Source: Jannaschia sp. W003 (lineage in GTDB: Bacteria; Pseudomonadota; Alphaproteobacteria; Rhodobacterales; Rhodobacteraceae). From it: 64,000 bases of DNA. Positions 17,124-25,691 of the stretch are shown in pieces. The stretch lies in assembly GCF_025144335.1 (NCBI RefSeq), contig NZ_CP083539.1, positions 869,501 through 933,500 of the forward strand. The letters are read 5' to 3'. The first letter of the stretch is position 1. The number at the start of each line of letters is the position of its first letter. Below the pieces are notes generated by a model. It had not been told where the DNA came from. It worked only from the letters and a program-made list of their open reading frames with translations, and made no database searches. The position numbers and the translations under genes were made by a program.

Positions 17124-17570
17124 TCACGCACCCGGCATCGCCATCTTGCGGCTGACGTGACCGGACGGCTCGTGCAGCTCATCCCCTACGAACTCGAACC
17201 CGTAGCGCTCGTAGAAGGGCCGACCGAGTTCGTTGTCGCGGAAGACCTCGACGGTCAGCGGACCCTTGAGAGCGACCGCATGGTCCACCAGCGCCCGGCC
17301 GTGGCCGCGGCCGTGCATCGCCGGATCGAGGAACAGGCCGCCGATCTCGTTGCCGATGAGGGCGATGAAGCCAACGACGGTCCCGCCCACCTCCAGAAGA
17401 TAGGTCTCCGCGTTCGGCAGGTAGATGTCGCGCATGGCCCGATGCACCCCGGCGACGAAGTCCTCGGAAAGAAAGGGGTGGGCCAGCGCGTTCGCGCGCT
17501 GCCAGACATCGATCACCGGTTCGATGTCTTCCGCCCGGTAGGGGCGGATGGTTCGGCTCGTGTCGTTCAT
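17124..17570 (-). CDS. GNAT acetyltransferase, probable YjhQ-like antitoxin
   Basis: This 148-residue protein starts at ATG 17570 with AAGGA upstream. It has a GNAT fold with the acetyl-CoA loop LDPAMHGRGHGRALV near residues 86-100 and a closing FYERYGFEFVGDE segment. It lies 14 bp after the YjhX-like gene. In E. coli the same order yjhX-yjhQ encodes the topoisomerase I inhibitor TopAI and its antitoxin YjhQ, itself a GNAT protein. The antitoxin role here is inferred from that synteny; on sequence alone it could be any small-molecule acetyltransferase. Its codons are less GC-rich than those of the neighbouring operons. Confidence 0.85.
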   Translation of the reverse strand: MNDTSRTIRPYRAEDIEPVIDVWQRANALAHPFLSEDFVAGVHRAMRDIYLPNAETYLLEVGGTVVGFIALIGNEIGGLFLDPAMHGRGHGRALVDHAVALKGPLTVEVFRDNELGRPFYERYGFEFVGDELHEPSGHVSRKMAMPGA

Positions 17571-17584
17571 CGTCTTGGTCCTTC

Positions 17585-17842
17585 TCAGCGTTGGTCGAGT
17601 TGCGAGCGCACGGCGACGATCCCCGCCCGCGTGGCGCGGTAGGGCTTGCCGTTCGTGGATCGGATCAGGCGGCGCTTCTTGAGGCGGTCGAAGACCGGCA
17701 AGGTGCAGTCCTCGAGCACGTGGCCTTCGCGTGTGAGGCACGAGACGTCCGCTACCTTGCCCGAGGGCAGGCGCTCGAAGTGGATCGCGCCGCCGCGCGC
17801 GAGCACGTGCAGCACGCGCTGCTCGTGTTTGGAGATGTTCAT
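17585..17842 (-). CDS. yjhX: YjhX/UPF0386 family toxin (TopAI-like)
   Basis: This 85-residue protein matches E. coli YjhX along its whole length, and both are 85 residues: MNISKHEQRVLHVLARGG at the start, SREGxxLxDCTLxVFxxLK in the middle (here TREGHVLEDCTLPVFDRLK), and NGKPYRAT followed by VRSQLDQR at the end. YjhX binds topoisomerase I and blocks its DNA binding when overproduced. A GNAT gene follows directly, as for yjhQ. The pair therefore reads as a type II-like toxin-antitoxin module in an accessory patch. No regulator gene is present, and upstream DNA to 18600 holds no clear gene. Confidence 0.88.
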   Translation of the reverse strand: MNISKHEQRVLHVLARGGAIHFERLPSGKVADVSCLTREGHVLEDCTLPVFDRLKKRRLIRSTNGKPYRATRAGIVAVRSQLDQR

Positions 17843-18600
17843 TGGCTTCGCTTCGGTCAGGTCGAACGAGACCGTCCCCCCGGCATCGCGCGCGGGTGGG
17901 TGGTCATATTGTCGATTCCGTCGATCCTGAGCGGTCCGGATTCACCCGCAGGGGCGTTCGGTCCTCGGGTTCAGGTCACGGATCTAGCGGCTTGCCGCAA
18001 TCTCGGACATCAAAGCTCCTGTGCCGGGCAAAGGCCCGACTGGTCGCGGCCCTAACGGGCCGGCCGTTCCAAAGCAACCGTCTCGGAGGACACGGTCCGC
18101 CGCGACAGCCGAGACGGACCGAGACGGGTTGCGGGCACGTCCGACCATTCTCGATATCGGCAGCTTTCGACCGACACAGCTGTAGGGGCCCGGGAATAAC
18201 TGCCACTGATAGAACCTGAACCCCTCGTTTCGTTGAGTTTCCCAAATCGCCCGGCGGCCAATCCTTCCTCTGGGCCCGCGGTTATCTTCCACCGGCCGGA
18301 AAGGAAAACGCCGCCCCAAGGGCGGCGTTCGCTGTGGAAGACGGGCGCCATGCTGTCCCTGTCCCAATCCAGAAGGTGTGTTGCCGCCATTCTGAACGAC
18401 AGCCAGTTGGCTCGCGTCGGTGAATGGGCCGATCAGGTTACCGGCGGCTTGTCTGCCGGGGAGGTCGAAGCCTGCATCTGACAAGCTAAGAAACAGCGAA
18501 CTCCTGCCGGATCATCAAAGACTTTCTTCGGCAAGATGTGGTGAATCTGGAAATTTAGCATTCCCGTTGGACGATCTCCGAAATCCAATGATGAACATTC
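17843..18600. other. Gene-poor, lower-GC stretch upstream of the toxin gene
   Basis: I see no convincing gene here. Open frames exist on both strands (for example 18233-18481 on the plus strand, 82 codons) but they lack family resemblance or a ribosome site. Base composition is visibly less GC-rich than the rest of the window. It contains an orphan hairpin (18307-18329) and a GGCAGCTTTCGACCG motif (18159-18173) that recurs in similar form at 19895-19909. It is probably the remains of acquired DNA. Confidence 0.5.
18299..18329 (-). terminator. Orphan intrinsic terminator-like hairpin
   Basis: AACGCCGCCC (18307-18316) and GGGCGGCGTT (18320-18329) pair perfectly across CAA. Read on the minus strand the stem is followed by TTCCTT, so it should stop transcription coming from the right, but no clear gene ends here. 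It may close a transcript of the Imm11-like gene with a 270-base tail, or an unannotated small RNA. Confidence 0.5.
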
Positions 18601-19308
18601 TTAGTGAACGGTCTTTTTCACGCAGCGACGCAGGTTCCAGCCGCGCGTCAGCTTCGCCGCCGAGAGTGCCTTCGCAACGCGGTCCGATAGGAACAGAGCA
18701 CCATCGAGGCGATCGTCCAACCAGACTTCAGAAGCATCTTCATGCGGAGGCAGGACGACAAGAACGTCGTCCCGATCCGGTGCCGTTACGGAGAATCGAG
18801 CTTCGCCATCCTTCAGACGGCCGACGCGTTTGCGCAGCCTCTCCGACTCCTCGATCACCACATCCCGCCGACATGTCAGCACTTGCATCACCGACAGCGC
18901 CGCGCCCTCCCAGAGCGGCGCCGTCCGCGCGGCGTTCAGCACTTCGATTTCGTGAAAGCGCAGTGGTCCGGGGTCGAGGTCTTCGAGGAGCGCCCGGGTC
19001 TCGGCGGTGACGACCCAGCTACCGAAAAGAAGCATGAAGGGCTCTGGTTGATTCGATGCTGTCGAGCCTCGGCAAAGCGAATACGTTCTCGAAATCTCTT
19101 CGTCGGACAACGCTTCGCCCGACTGAATCTTGCGCATTGCTTCACGCGACACCTTGACCACGGCGGCCAGCTCGTCGCGGGTCATGCTCCGCTCGTCTTC
19201 TTCGTGGCGCCCGATCGGCAGGATCGGTTTCGCCGCGTTCACATCCACGCTCGCGCTCGCGAACCAGACCTTCGTAGGCGATACCTTCCCATCCGACTCC
19301 TTCGCCAT
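18601..19308 (-). CDS. Hypothetical protein, possible Imm11 (DUF1629)-like immunity protein
   Basis: This 235-residue protein starts at ATG 19308, where GGAAGGAAG lies 7 bases upstream; an ATG at 19344 is in frame but has a poorer site. I do not recognise it with certainty. The order FGSWVVTAETRALLEDLDPGPLRFHEI (middle), then a disorganised linker, then GALFLSDRVAKALSAA and LTRGWNL near the C-terminus follows the Imm11/DUF1629 pattern: an 'S-x-x-x-x-LLE...F.P.E' block and a late 'LFVSDxLKxAL..AGLTG' block. Such proteins protect against polymorphic toxins. No toxin gene is adjacent. The DNA is less GC-rich than average, consistent with transfer. Confidence 0.6.
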   Translation of the reverse strand: MAKESDGKVSPTKVWFASASVDVNAAKPILPIGRHEEDERSMTRDELAAVVKVSREAMRKIQSGEALSDEEISRTYSLCRGSTASNQPEPFMLLFGSWVVTAETRALLEDLDPGPLRFHEIEVLNAARTAPLWEGAALSVMQVLTCRRDVVIEESERLRKRVGRLKDGEARFSVTAPDRDDVLVVLPPHEDASEVWLDDRLDGALFLSDRVAKALSAAKLTRGWNLRRCVKKTVH

Positions 19309-19940
19309 CGCCACGCTTCCTTCCAAGTCCGTTTCCTCCGTCATCGCCACCGCCGTTCGAGAAGTCCTTTGTCTGCCGCTCGCAATCGCACCAATCGTCC
19401 GATCCTGTCGCACGATGTCCTTGGAGGCGTGTTCCTTCCGGCAACTCCTTTCGGAAAAATCGGCGAGAACCAGTCTTGATCGGAATTCGATTTCATGCTT
19501 GCGAGCTTTGCTCGCCCCCCGCTGGGGGAACACACCAACTCCGCCGCAGCAATTGGTCCCGTTCGTAGGCCAATATAATTTCGGAGCAGGGGCGGATCGA
19601 TCGCATGGTCGGGCACGTGCTTTGCATCAAGGATGCCCGAACAGCGTTGACGCCACCCTGTCTCGTCGTCTCCGGCGCTGGGCAGAAGGAAGCGATGAGA
19701 CCTTGAACCTAGGCGTGTTCGGACGAGCACCGGAACAGTTCCACATGTGTAGTCTGGCGTGACAGTTGCAGCGGGCCAGCATGAGATGCTGACGTGTCCG
19801 ATATTTTCCCGAAACGGCAGCCTTTCATGGCCGCAGCAATATAGCCCGATGACAGATAACCACATGTCAAGAAGGCAGCTATTTCCCCCGAAATGGCAGT
19901 TTTCGACCGGCGCCGGCACCGACAACACAGCCCCGCGCCC
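19309..19940. other. Gene-free stretch with short GGCAG-type motifs
   Basis: No gene can be supported here. Overlapping frames on both strands are short or lack coding character. Near the right end three related motifs occur (ACGGCAGCCTTTCATGG at 19813, AAGGCAGCTATTTCCC at 19872, ATGGCAGTTTTCGACCG at 19893), the last resembling 18159-18173. Composition is clearly lower in GC than the flanking operons. The normal high-GC pattern resumes at the ribonucleotide reductase stop codon (19941). Confidence 0.5.
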
Positions 19941-22205
19941 CTAGCCGCACTCCGAATGCCCGCAGGCGGCGCAGGTCGCGCAGCCCTCGACGCGGCGCAG
20001 GGCCGGGGCGCCGCAGCGGGGGCAGGCGGGCAGGCGGGGGGCGTCCCCATCCCCGGGGGCGGACAGGCCCTCGGCCGCGCCGAGGAAGCCGATCGCCACC
20101 ATGTGCCGCTCGATCACGTCGCCGATCGCCGCCAGGATCGAGGGCACGTAGCGCCCCTGCACCCAGGCCCCGCCGCGCGGGTCGAAGACGGCCTTCAGCT
20201 CCTCGACCACGAAGGAGACGTCGCCGCCGCGCCGGAACACCGCCGAGACCATGCGCGTCAGCCCCACCATCCAGGCGAAGTGCTCCATGTTCTTGGAGTT
20301 CACGAAGATCTCGAAGGGCCGCCGCCGCCCGTCGAGCATCACGTCGTTGATGGTGATGTAGAGCGCGTGCTCGGAGTTCGGCCAGCGCAGCTTGTAGGTC
20401 TGCCCATCCAGCTGCTCGGGCCGGTCGAGCGGGTCGGTGAGGTGGACCACGGTGCCGTCGGCGGAGACCGGGCGGGGCGCCGCGGGCGCCGCCTCCGGCA
20501 CGTCCGGCTCCGCCTCCAGCACGCTGCCCGTGACCGCGTTCGGGCGGTACGTCGTGCAGCCCTTGCACCCCGTCCGCCACGCCTCGAGGTAGACGTCCCC
20601 GAAGCGCTCGAACGAGATGTCCGCCGGCACGTTGATCGTCTTCGAGATCGACGAGTCCACCCACCGCTGCGCCGCCGCCTGCATCGCCACGTGCTCCGCC
20701 GGCTCCAGCGTCTGCGCGGTCACGAGGTAGCCGGGCAGGGGGGCGTCGCCGTGGAGCCTCCGCCACTCGGCGACCGCGAAGTCCTCCACCGTCTCCTCGC
20801 GGTGCGTCCCGTCCGGCAGGAGCACGCGGCGGCGGTAGCTCGTGGCGAAGATCGGCTCGATGCCGGACGAGACGTTGCCCGCCAGCAGCGAGATCGTGCC
20901 CGTGGGGGCGATCGAGGTCAGCAGCGCGTTGCGCAGACCGTGGCGCGCCACGAGGTCGCGCACGTCACCGTCCAAGCGCGCGATCATGGGCGCCTCCAGG
21001 AGCGCGTCGTCCCACAGCGGGAACCGCCCCTTCTCGGCGGCCAGCTCCGCCGAGGCGCGGTAGGCCGCGTTGGCGATCCGCTGCAGCCACGCCCCCGTCC
21101 GCTCGGCCGCCTCGGGGGAGCCATACCGCAGCCCGCACATGGCGAGGGCGTCCGCCAGCCCCGTGACCCCCAGCCCGATCCGCCGCTTGGCCCGCGCCTC
21201 GTCCGCCTGCGCCTGCAGGGGAAAGCGCGAGGCGTCCACCACGTCGTCCAGCATCCGCACCGCGGTGGCGGTCAGCGCTTCCAGCTCCGCCACGTCGACC
21301 GCGGCCCCCGCCTCGAACGGCGCCCGCACCAGCCGCGCGAGGTTCAGCGAGCCGAGCAGGCACGCGCCGTAGGGCGGCAGCGGCTGCTCGCCGCAGGGGT
21401 TGGTGGCCGAGATCGTCTCGACGTAATGGAGATTGTTCTCCGCGTTGATGCGGTCGATGAAGATCACGCCCGGCTCGGCGTAGTCGTAGGTCGCCCGCAG
21501 GATCGCCTCCCACAGCCCGCGCGCCCGCACGGTGCGGTAGGTGCGGCCCTCGAACACCAGCGGCCAGTCGGCGTCCCGCTCCACCGCCTCCATGAACGGG
21601 TCGGTCACCAGCACCGAGAGGTTGAACATCCGCAATCGCGTCGGGTCGCGCTTGGCCTCTATGAACCGCTCCACGTCCGGGTGGTCGCAGCGCAACGTCG
21701 CCATCATGGCGCCGCGGCGCGAGCCGGCGGACATGATCGTGCGGCACATGGAGTCCCACACGTCCATGAAGCTGAGCGGGCCCGACGCCTCCGCCGCCAC
21801 CCCTGCCACGGGCGCGCCCATGGGGCGGATGGTCGAGAAGTCGTAGCCGATGCCGCCGCCCTGCTGGAGCGTCAGCGCCGCCTCGCGCAGGTGCGCGAAG
21901 ATCGCGCCCATGTCGTCCTCGATCCGGCCCATCACGAAGCAGTTGAAGAGGGTGACCGAGCGGTCCGTGCCCGCGCCCGCCACGATCCGCCCGGCGGGCA
22001 GGAAGCGGAAATCCTGCAAGGCGGCGCGGAAGGCGGGGCGGTGCGCGTCCGGGTCGGCCTCCTGCGCGGCCAGCGCGCCGGCGATGCGGTCCCACGTGTC
22101 CGCGATCGTGGCGTCGACGGGGGTGCCGTCGGCGGCCTTGAGGCGGTACTTCATGTCCCAGATGCTCTGGGCGATGGGGGCGGCGAAGTCGGTCGTGGAG
22201 GCCAT
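19941..22205 (-). CDS. nrdJ: Adenosylcobalamin-dependent (class II) ribonucleotide reductase
   Basis: This 754-residue reductase carries FNCFVMGRIEDD near residue 88, the loop with the active-site NPCGEQ near 290, and SIAPTGTISLLAGNVSSGIEP near 455, hallmarks of class II enzymes that use vitamin B12 and need no NrdB. RTGCKGCTTYR near 570 carries a cysteine pair used for reduction. The C-terminus is a zinc ribbon (CPRCG...CATCAACGHSEC). It makes deoxynucleotides with or without oxygen. It is divergent from the DUF1489 gene with 81 bp between them; no cobalamin riboswitch fits in that space, so none was called. Confidence 0.95.
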   Translation of the reverse strand: MASTTDFAAPIAQSIWDMKYRLKAADGTPVDATIADTWDRIAGALAAQEADPDAHRPAFRAALQDFRFLPAGRIVAGAGTDRSVTLFNCFVMGRIEDDMGAIFAHLREAALTLQQGGGIGYDFSTIRPMGAPVAGVAAEASGPLSFMDVWDSMCRTIMSAGSRRGAMMATLRCDHPDVERFIEAKRDPTRLRMFNLSVLVTDPFMEAVERDADWPLVFEGRTYRTVRARGLWEAILRATYDYAEPGVIFIDRINAENNLHYVETISATNPCGEQPLPPYGACLLGSLNLARLVRAPFEAGAAVDVAELEALTATAVRMLDDVVDASRFPLQAQADEARAKRRIGLGVTGLADALAMCGLRYGSPEAAERTGAWLQRIANAAYRASAELAAEKGRFPLWDDALLEAPMIARLDGDVRDLVARHGLRNALLTSIAPTGTISLLAGNVSSGIEPIFATSYRRRVLLPDGTHREETVEDFAVAEWRRLHGDAPLPGYLVTAQTLEPAEHVAMQAAAQRWVDSSISKTINVPADISFERFGDVYLEAWRTGCKGCTTYRPNAVTGSVLEAEPDVPEAAPAAPRPVSADGTVVHLTDPLDRPEQLDGQTYKLRWPNSEHALYITINDVMLDGRRRPFEIFVNSKNMEHFAWMVGLTRMVSAVFRRGGDVSFVVEELKAVFDPRGGAWVQGRYVPSILAAIGDVIERHMVAIGFLGAAEGLSAPGDGDAPRLPACPRCGAPALRRVEGCATCAACGHSECG

Positions 22206-22286
22206 CGCGTCGGGTCCATCGTCAAGGGGTGGTTGCGCGGGCGCGCGTTCCTTCTAGATATAGCGCCGCGAGGCGGGGGAGTCACG

Positions 22287-22712
22287 ATGGCGGTCCATCT
22301 CATCAAGCTGAGCGTCGGCACCCGCGACATGGCGGGGCTCGCGAAGTGGCAGCGCGATGCCCGCGCCAAGGGCCCCTGCGGCAACCCGCGCCACGTCACC
22401 CGCATGTGGCCCAAGCGCGAGGCCGAGCTGGTCGACGGCGGCTCGATCTTCTGGGTGGTCAAGGGCGTGCTGCTCTGCCGCCAGCGCATCCTGCGCCTCG
22501 AGGAGGTGCGCCGCGCCGACGGCCTGCGCCGCTGCGGCATCGTGCTGGAGCCGGGTCTGGTCCCCGTGGCGCCCCGCCCGGTGCGCGCCTTCCAGGGCTG
22601 GCGCTACCTCAAGCCCGAGGACATGCCCGGCGACGTGGACCCCGAGCGGGCCGACGAGGCCCCGCTGCCGGCGAAGCTGCAGCTGGCATTGGCCGAGATG
22701 GGGGTGCTGTAG
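22287..22712 (+). CDS. DUF1489 family protein
   Basis: This 141-residue protein starts at ATG 22287 after GGGGGAG. MAVHLIKLSVG at the start, then HVTRMWPKR, GSIFWVVKG, CRQRIL and VRAFQGWRYL match DUF1489, a small cytoplasmic family widespread in alphaproteobacteria. Its function is unknown. It stands alone between nrdJ (divergent) and a demethylase gene, with a palindromic repeat just after its stop. Confidence 0.88.
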   Translation: MAVHLIKLSVGTRDMAGLAKWQRDARAKGPCGNPRHVTRMWPKREAELVDGGSIFWVVKGVLLCRQRILRLEEVRRADGLRRCGIVLEPGLVPVAPRPVRAFQGWRYLKPEDMPGDVDPERADEAPLPAKLQLALAEMGVL

Positions 22713-22722
22713 GGGCCGCCAC

Positions 22723-22819
22723 GCCCCGGCGCTGCGCTGGGGCCTCCCCCCACCGCCGGCGCCCCGCTCCGCAACGGCAGCGCCAACGGCCCCCGGAGGC
22801 CCCGGATCAAGTCCGGGGC
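22723..22819. repeat. Double-palindrome REP-like element, copy 2
   Basis: A degenerate first palindrome (GCCCCGG..CTGGGGC from 22723) and a good second one (CCCCGGATCAAGTCCGGGG, 22800-22818) flank a spacer with CGCCCCGCTCCGCAACGGCA. The spacer resembles those of copies 1 and 3. It fills the space between DUF1489 and the demethylase gene. Confidence 0.8.
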
Positions 22820-22950
22820 GCACTCCCACGCCCGCCACCAAGCCTCCCAACGGAATCGAAGTCGCTTTCGCCCCGCCCCCCGTCGCCCGCGCCGCGCGCC
22901 GCGCCGCAAGCTCGGTGCAAGAACCCCCCGAGCAGCGGGGAGACGGCGCC

Positions 22951-25449
22951 ATGAAGACCAACGTGAGAGCCCTCGTGGTGGGCGGCGGCGCCGTGGGCAC
23001 CGGGATCGCCTACCACCTCGCCAAGGCCGGCTGGGACACCATGCTCCTGGAGCGCGACGAGCTGACCTCCGGCTCCACCTGGCACGCCGCGGGCCTCCTG
23101 CCGCTCTTCAACATGAGCTACGCCACCAGCCACATCCACGCCCACTCGGTGGAGTTCTACAAGGGCCTCGAGGCCGAGACCGGCCTCAACCCCGGCTTCA
23201 GCGTCGTCGGCAACCTGCGCATGGCCCAGACCGCCGACCGCATGGACGAGTACGCCCTATATGCCGCCACTGCCGAGACCGTGGGCATCCCCCACGAGTG
23301 GCTCACCCCCGCGGACATCAAGGAGCGCTACCCGCTCCTGCGCACCGAGGACCTGCGCGGCGCGATCCTCCACCCCACCGACGGCTACATCAACCCCGCC
23401 GACGTCACGATGGCCATGGCCAAGGGCGCGCGCCAGCACGGGGCCACCATCGAGCGCCGCTGGCAGGTCGACGGCTTCGAGTGGACCGGCTCGGAATGGC
23501 GCGTCACCGTCACCAAGATGGCCGAGCGCGGCGGCAACCTCGTGCCCACCGAGGAGCGGGAAGTCATCACCGCCGAGCACGTCGTCACGGCCACCGGCAA
23601 CCACGCCCAGCGCACCGCGCGGCTCCTGGGCATCCGCTCCCCGGCTGTCGTCGTCGAGCACCAGTACGTCGTGACCGAACCCGACCCGGCCCTCGTGGAG
23701 TGGCGCAAGGCCGGCAACCCCCAGCACCCGGTCCTGCGGGATGCCGACGCCAAGTGGTACGTGCGCGAGGAGCGCGGCGGCTGGATCCTCGGCCCTTACG
23801 AGCAGAACGCCCCCGCCCGCTTCCCCTACGGCGTGCCCGACAGCTTCCGCGCCGACCTCTTCCCGCTCGACCTCGAGCGGATCGAGGAGGAGTACCTCAG
23901 CTTCATCCACCGCATCCCCTCGTCCGAGCACTGCGGCCTCAAGGACGACTTCAACGGCCCCATCTGCTACACCCCCGACGGCAACCCGCTGGTCGGCCCG
24001 GCGCAAGGCCTGCGCAACATGTGGCTGGCCGAGGGCTTCAGCTTCGGCATCACCGCGGCGGGCGGCACCGGCCACTACCTCGCGCAGATGATGACCGAAG
24101 GGGAGGCCGACATCGACATGGCCTCGCTCGACCCGCGCCGCTTCGGCCCGTGGACGACCACCGAGTACGCCATGCGCAAGAACGAGGAGTGCTACGACCA
24201 CGTCTACGTGCTCCACCACCCCGACGAGGAGCGCCCCGCCGCGCGCCCCCTCAAGACCGCGCCCTGCTATGAGCGCGTGAAGGCCCGTGGCGCCCAGTTC
24301 GGCTGCGTGAACGGGTGGGAGCGGCCCAACTACTACGCCCCCGGTGCGGACGGCGACTTCGACCTGAAGTCCCGCTCCTTCCGCCGGGGCGCGTGGTGGA
24401 AGCATGCGAAGGACGAGGCCACGGCCATCCGCGAGACCGCCGGCCTGATCGACGCCACCGCCTTCGCAAAGCACGTGCTGCGCGGCCCGGGCGCCGCGGC
24501 CTTCCTCGACTGGTTCACCACCAACCGCCTGCCGAAGGTGGGCCGCATCAACCTCACCTACGCGCTGACCGGGGCGGGCACGACGCGCACCGAGTACACC
24601 ATCGTGCGGCTCGCCGAGGACACCTTCTACCTCGTCTCCGCCGGCGCCTGGCAGGCCTACGACGGCGACCACCTCGCCAAGGCCGTGAACGACAATGTCG
24701 CGCGCTTCGGGCCGATGCACCTCGACGACGTGACCGGGCGCCACGGCGTGTTCGCGCTGGCGGGGCCGAACAGTCGTGCGATCCTCGCCGAGCTGATCCG
24801 CGACGCCGAGCCCGAGACGGCCCTGTCGAACAAGCGCTTCCCTTGGCTCTCGCAGCGCCGGATCGAGCTCATGATGTGCCCCGTGAACGCCATCCGCGTC
24901 GCCTACACCGGCGAGCTGGGCTGGGAGCTGCACCACCCCATCGAGATGCAGAACTACCTGTTCGACCGCCTCATGGAAGCGGGCGAGCGCCACGACCTGC
25001 GTCTCGTCGGCGCCCGCGCCCAGAACTGGCTGCGCCAGGAGAAGAGCTACCGCGCCTTCGGCACCGAGCTGGGCCGCGACGCTACCCCGCTCGAGGCCGG
25101 GCTGGACCGCTTCGTGGACCTCTCCAAGGACTTCCACGGAAAGGCGGCGATGCAGGAGACCGGCATCCGCTCGCGCTGCGTCACGGTGCTGGTCGACGGC
25201 CCCAAGGACGCCGATCCCTGGGGCCGCGAGGCGCTCTACGCGGAGGACGGCACGCGGGTGGGGCGCCTCACCTCGGGCGGCTACTCCGTGGCCTTCGGCA
25301 AGTCGATCGGCATGGGCTACGTCCGCCCCGACCTCGCCGCGCCAGGGACCCGGCTGAAGGTCCGCATGCAGCGCGCGCTGTGGGACGTGGAGGTGACGGA
25401 GGACAGTCCCTACGATCCCCGCAACGCGCGCATCCGGGCGGACGGGTAG
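22951..25449 (+). CDS. GcvT-type FAD-dependent demethylase (dimethylglycine dehydrogenase family)
   Basis: This 832-residue protein starts at ATG 22951, which is followed by the FAD motif GGGAVG (11-16). LTSGSTWHAAGL (38-49) has the His (45) that carries covalent FAD in dimethylglycine dehydrogenase. The C-terminal half is the folate-binding GcvT fold with RVAYTGELGWELHHP and EAGLDRFVDL. It is a clear paralogue of the protein at 1117-3540, with a more canonical flavin loop. It should oxidise an N-methylated amino acid such as dimethylglycine and pass the one-carbon unit to tetrahydrofolate. It appears monocistronic: repeat elements lie on both sides. Confidence 0.92.
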   Translation: MKTNVRALVVGGGAVGTGIAYHLAKAGWDTMLLERDELTSGSTWHAAGLLPLFNMSYATSHIHAHSVEFYKGLEAETGLNPGFSVVGNLRMAQTADRMDEYALYAATAETVGIPHEWLTPADIKERYPLLRTEDLRGAILHPTDGYINPADVTMAMAKGARQHGATIERRWQVDGFEWTGSEWRVTVTKMAERGGNLVPTEEREVITAEHVVTATGNHAQRTARLLGIRSPAVVVEHQYVVTEPDPALVEWRKAGNPQHPVLRDADAKWYVREERGGWILGPYEQNAPARFPYGVPDSFRADLFPLDLERIEEEYLSFIHRIPSSEHCGLKDDFNGPICYTPDGNPLVGPAQGLRNMWLAEGFSFGITAAGGTGHYLAQMMTEGEADIDMASLDPRRFGPWTTTEYAMRKNEECYDHVYVLHHPDEERPAARPLKTAPCYERVKARGAQFGCVNGWERPNYYAPGADGDFDLKSRSFRRGAWWKHAKDEATAIRETAGLIDATAFAKHVLRGPGAAAFLDWFTTNRLPKVGRINLTYALTGAGTTRTEYTIVRLAEDTFYLVSAGAWQAYDGDHLAKAVNDNVARFGPMHLDDVTGRHGVFALAGPNSRAILAELIRDAEPETALSNKRFPWLSQRRIELMMCPVNAIRVAYTGELGWELHHPIEMQNYLFDRLMEAGERHDLRLVGARAQNWLRQEKSYRAFGTELGRDATPLEAGLDRFVDLSKDFHGKAAMQETGIRSRCVTVLVDGPKDADPWGREALYAEDGTRVGRLTSGGYSVAFGKSIGMGYVRPDLAAPGTRLKVRMQRALWDVEVTEDSPYDPRNARIRADG

Positions 25450-25507
25450 GGGGCTCCGCCCCCCGCGCTGCGCGCTCCCCCCGAGGTATGTCGGAAACGA
25501 AGACGGG
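25449..25507 (-). repeat. Dispersed AAATACCTC element, copy C
   Basis: GGGGGCTCCGCCCCCC, then CCCCCCGAGGTATGTCGGAA and ACGAAGACGGGG follow the demethylase stop codon directly. This is the same order as copy A at 6487. A double palindrome follows at once, so copies C and 3 together repeat half of the large structure at 6487-6739. Confidence 0.75.
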
Positions 25508-25525
25508 GGCGGTGGAGACGACCCC

Positions 25526-25621
25526 GCCCCGGCCCTGAGCCGGGGCCTCGGCCCACCACCGGCGCCCCGCTCCGCAACGAAGCACCGACCCCAGTCAGAG
25601 GCCCCGGAGCAAGTCCGGGGC
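25526..25621. repeat. Double-palindrome REP-like element, copy 3
   Basis: Palindromes GCCCCGGCCCTGAGCCGGGG (25526-25545) and GCCCCGGAGCAAGTCCGGGG (25601-25620) flank a spacer containing CGCCCCGCTCCGCAACGAAG. The spacer is nearly identical to that of copy 2. Confidence 0.8.
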
Positions 25622-25691
25622 GCGCAGAGCGGAGTGGGGCACCCCGACCCCCCCCCTCGATCCACCGCCCCGCCACCCCACATCCCCCCGA

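Noticed and set aside
18233-18481. An 82-codon plus-strand open frame in the accessory patch
   Set aside because: No ribosome site, no family resemblance, and it runs through a perfect terminator-like hairpin.
22206-22286. Possible cobalamin riboswitch in front of the B12-dependent ribonucleotide reductase
   Set aside because: Only 81 bases separate it from the divergent DUF1489 gene, too short for the riboswitch, and no B12-box-like sequence is seen.
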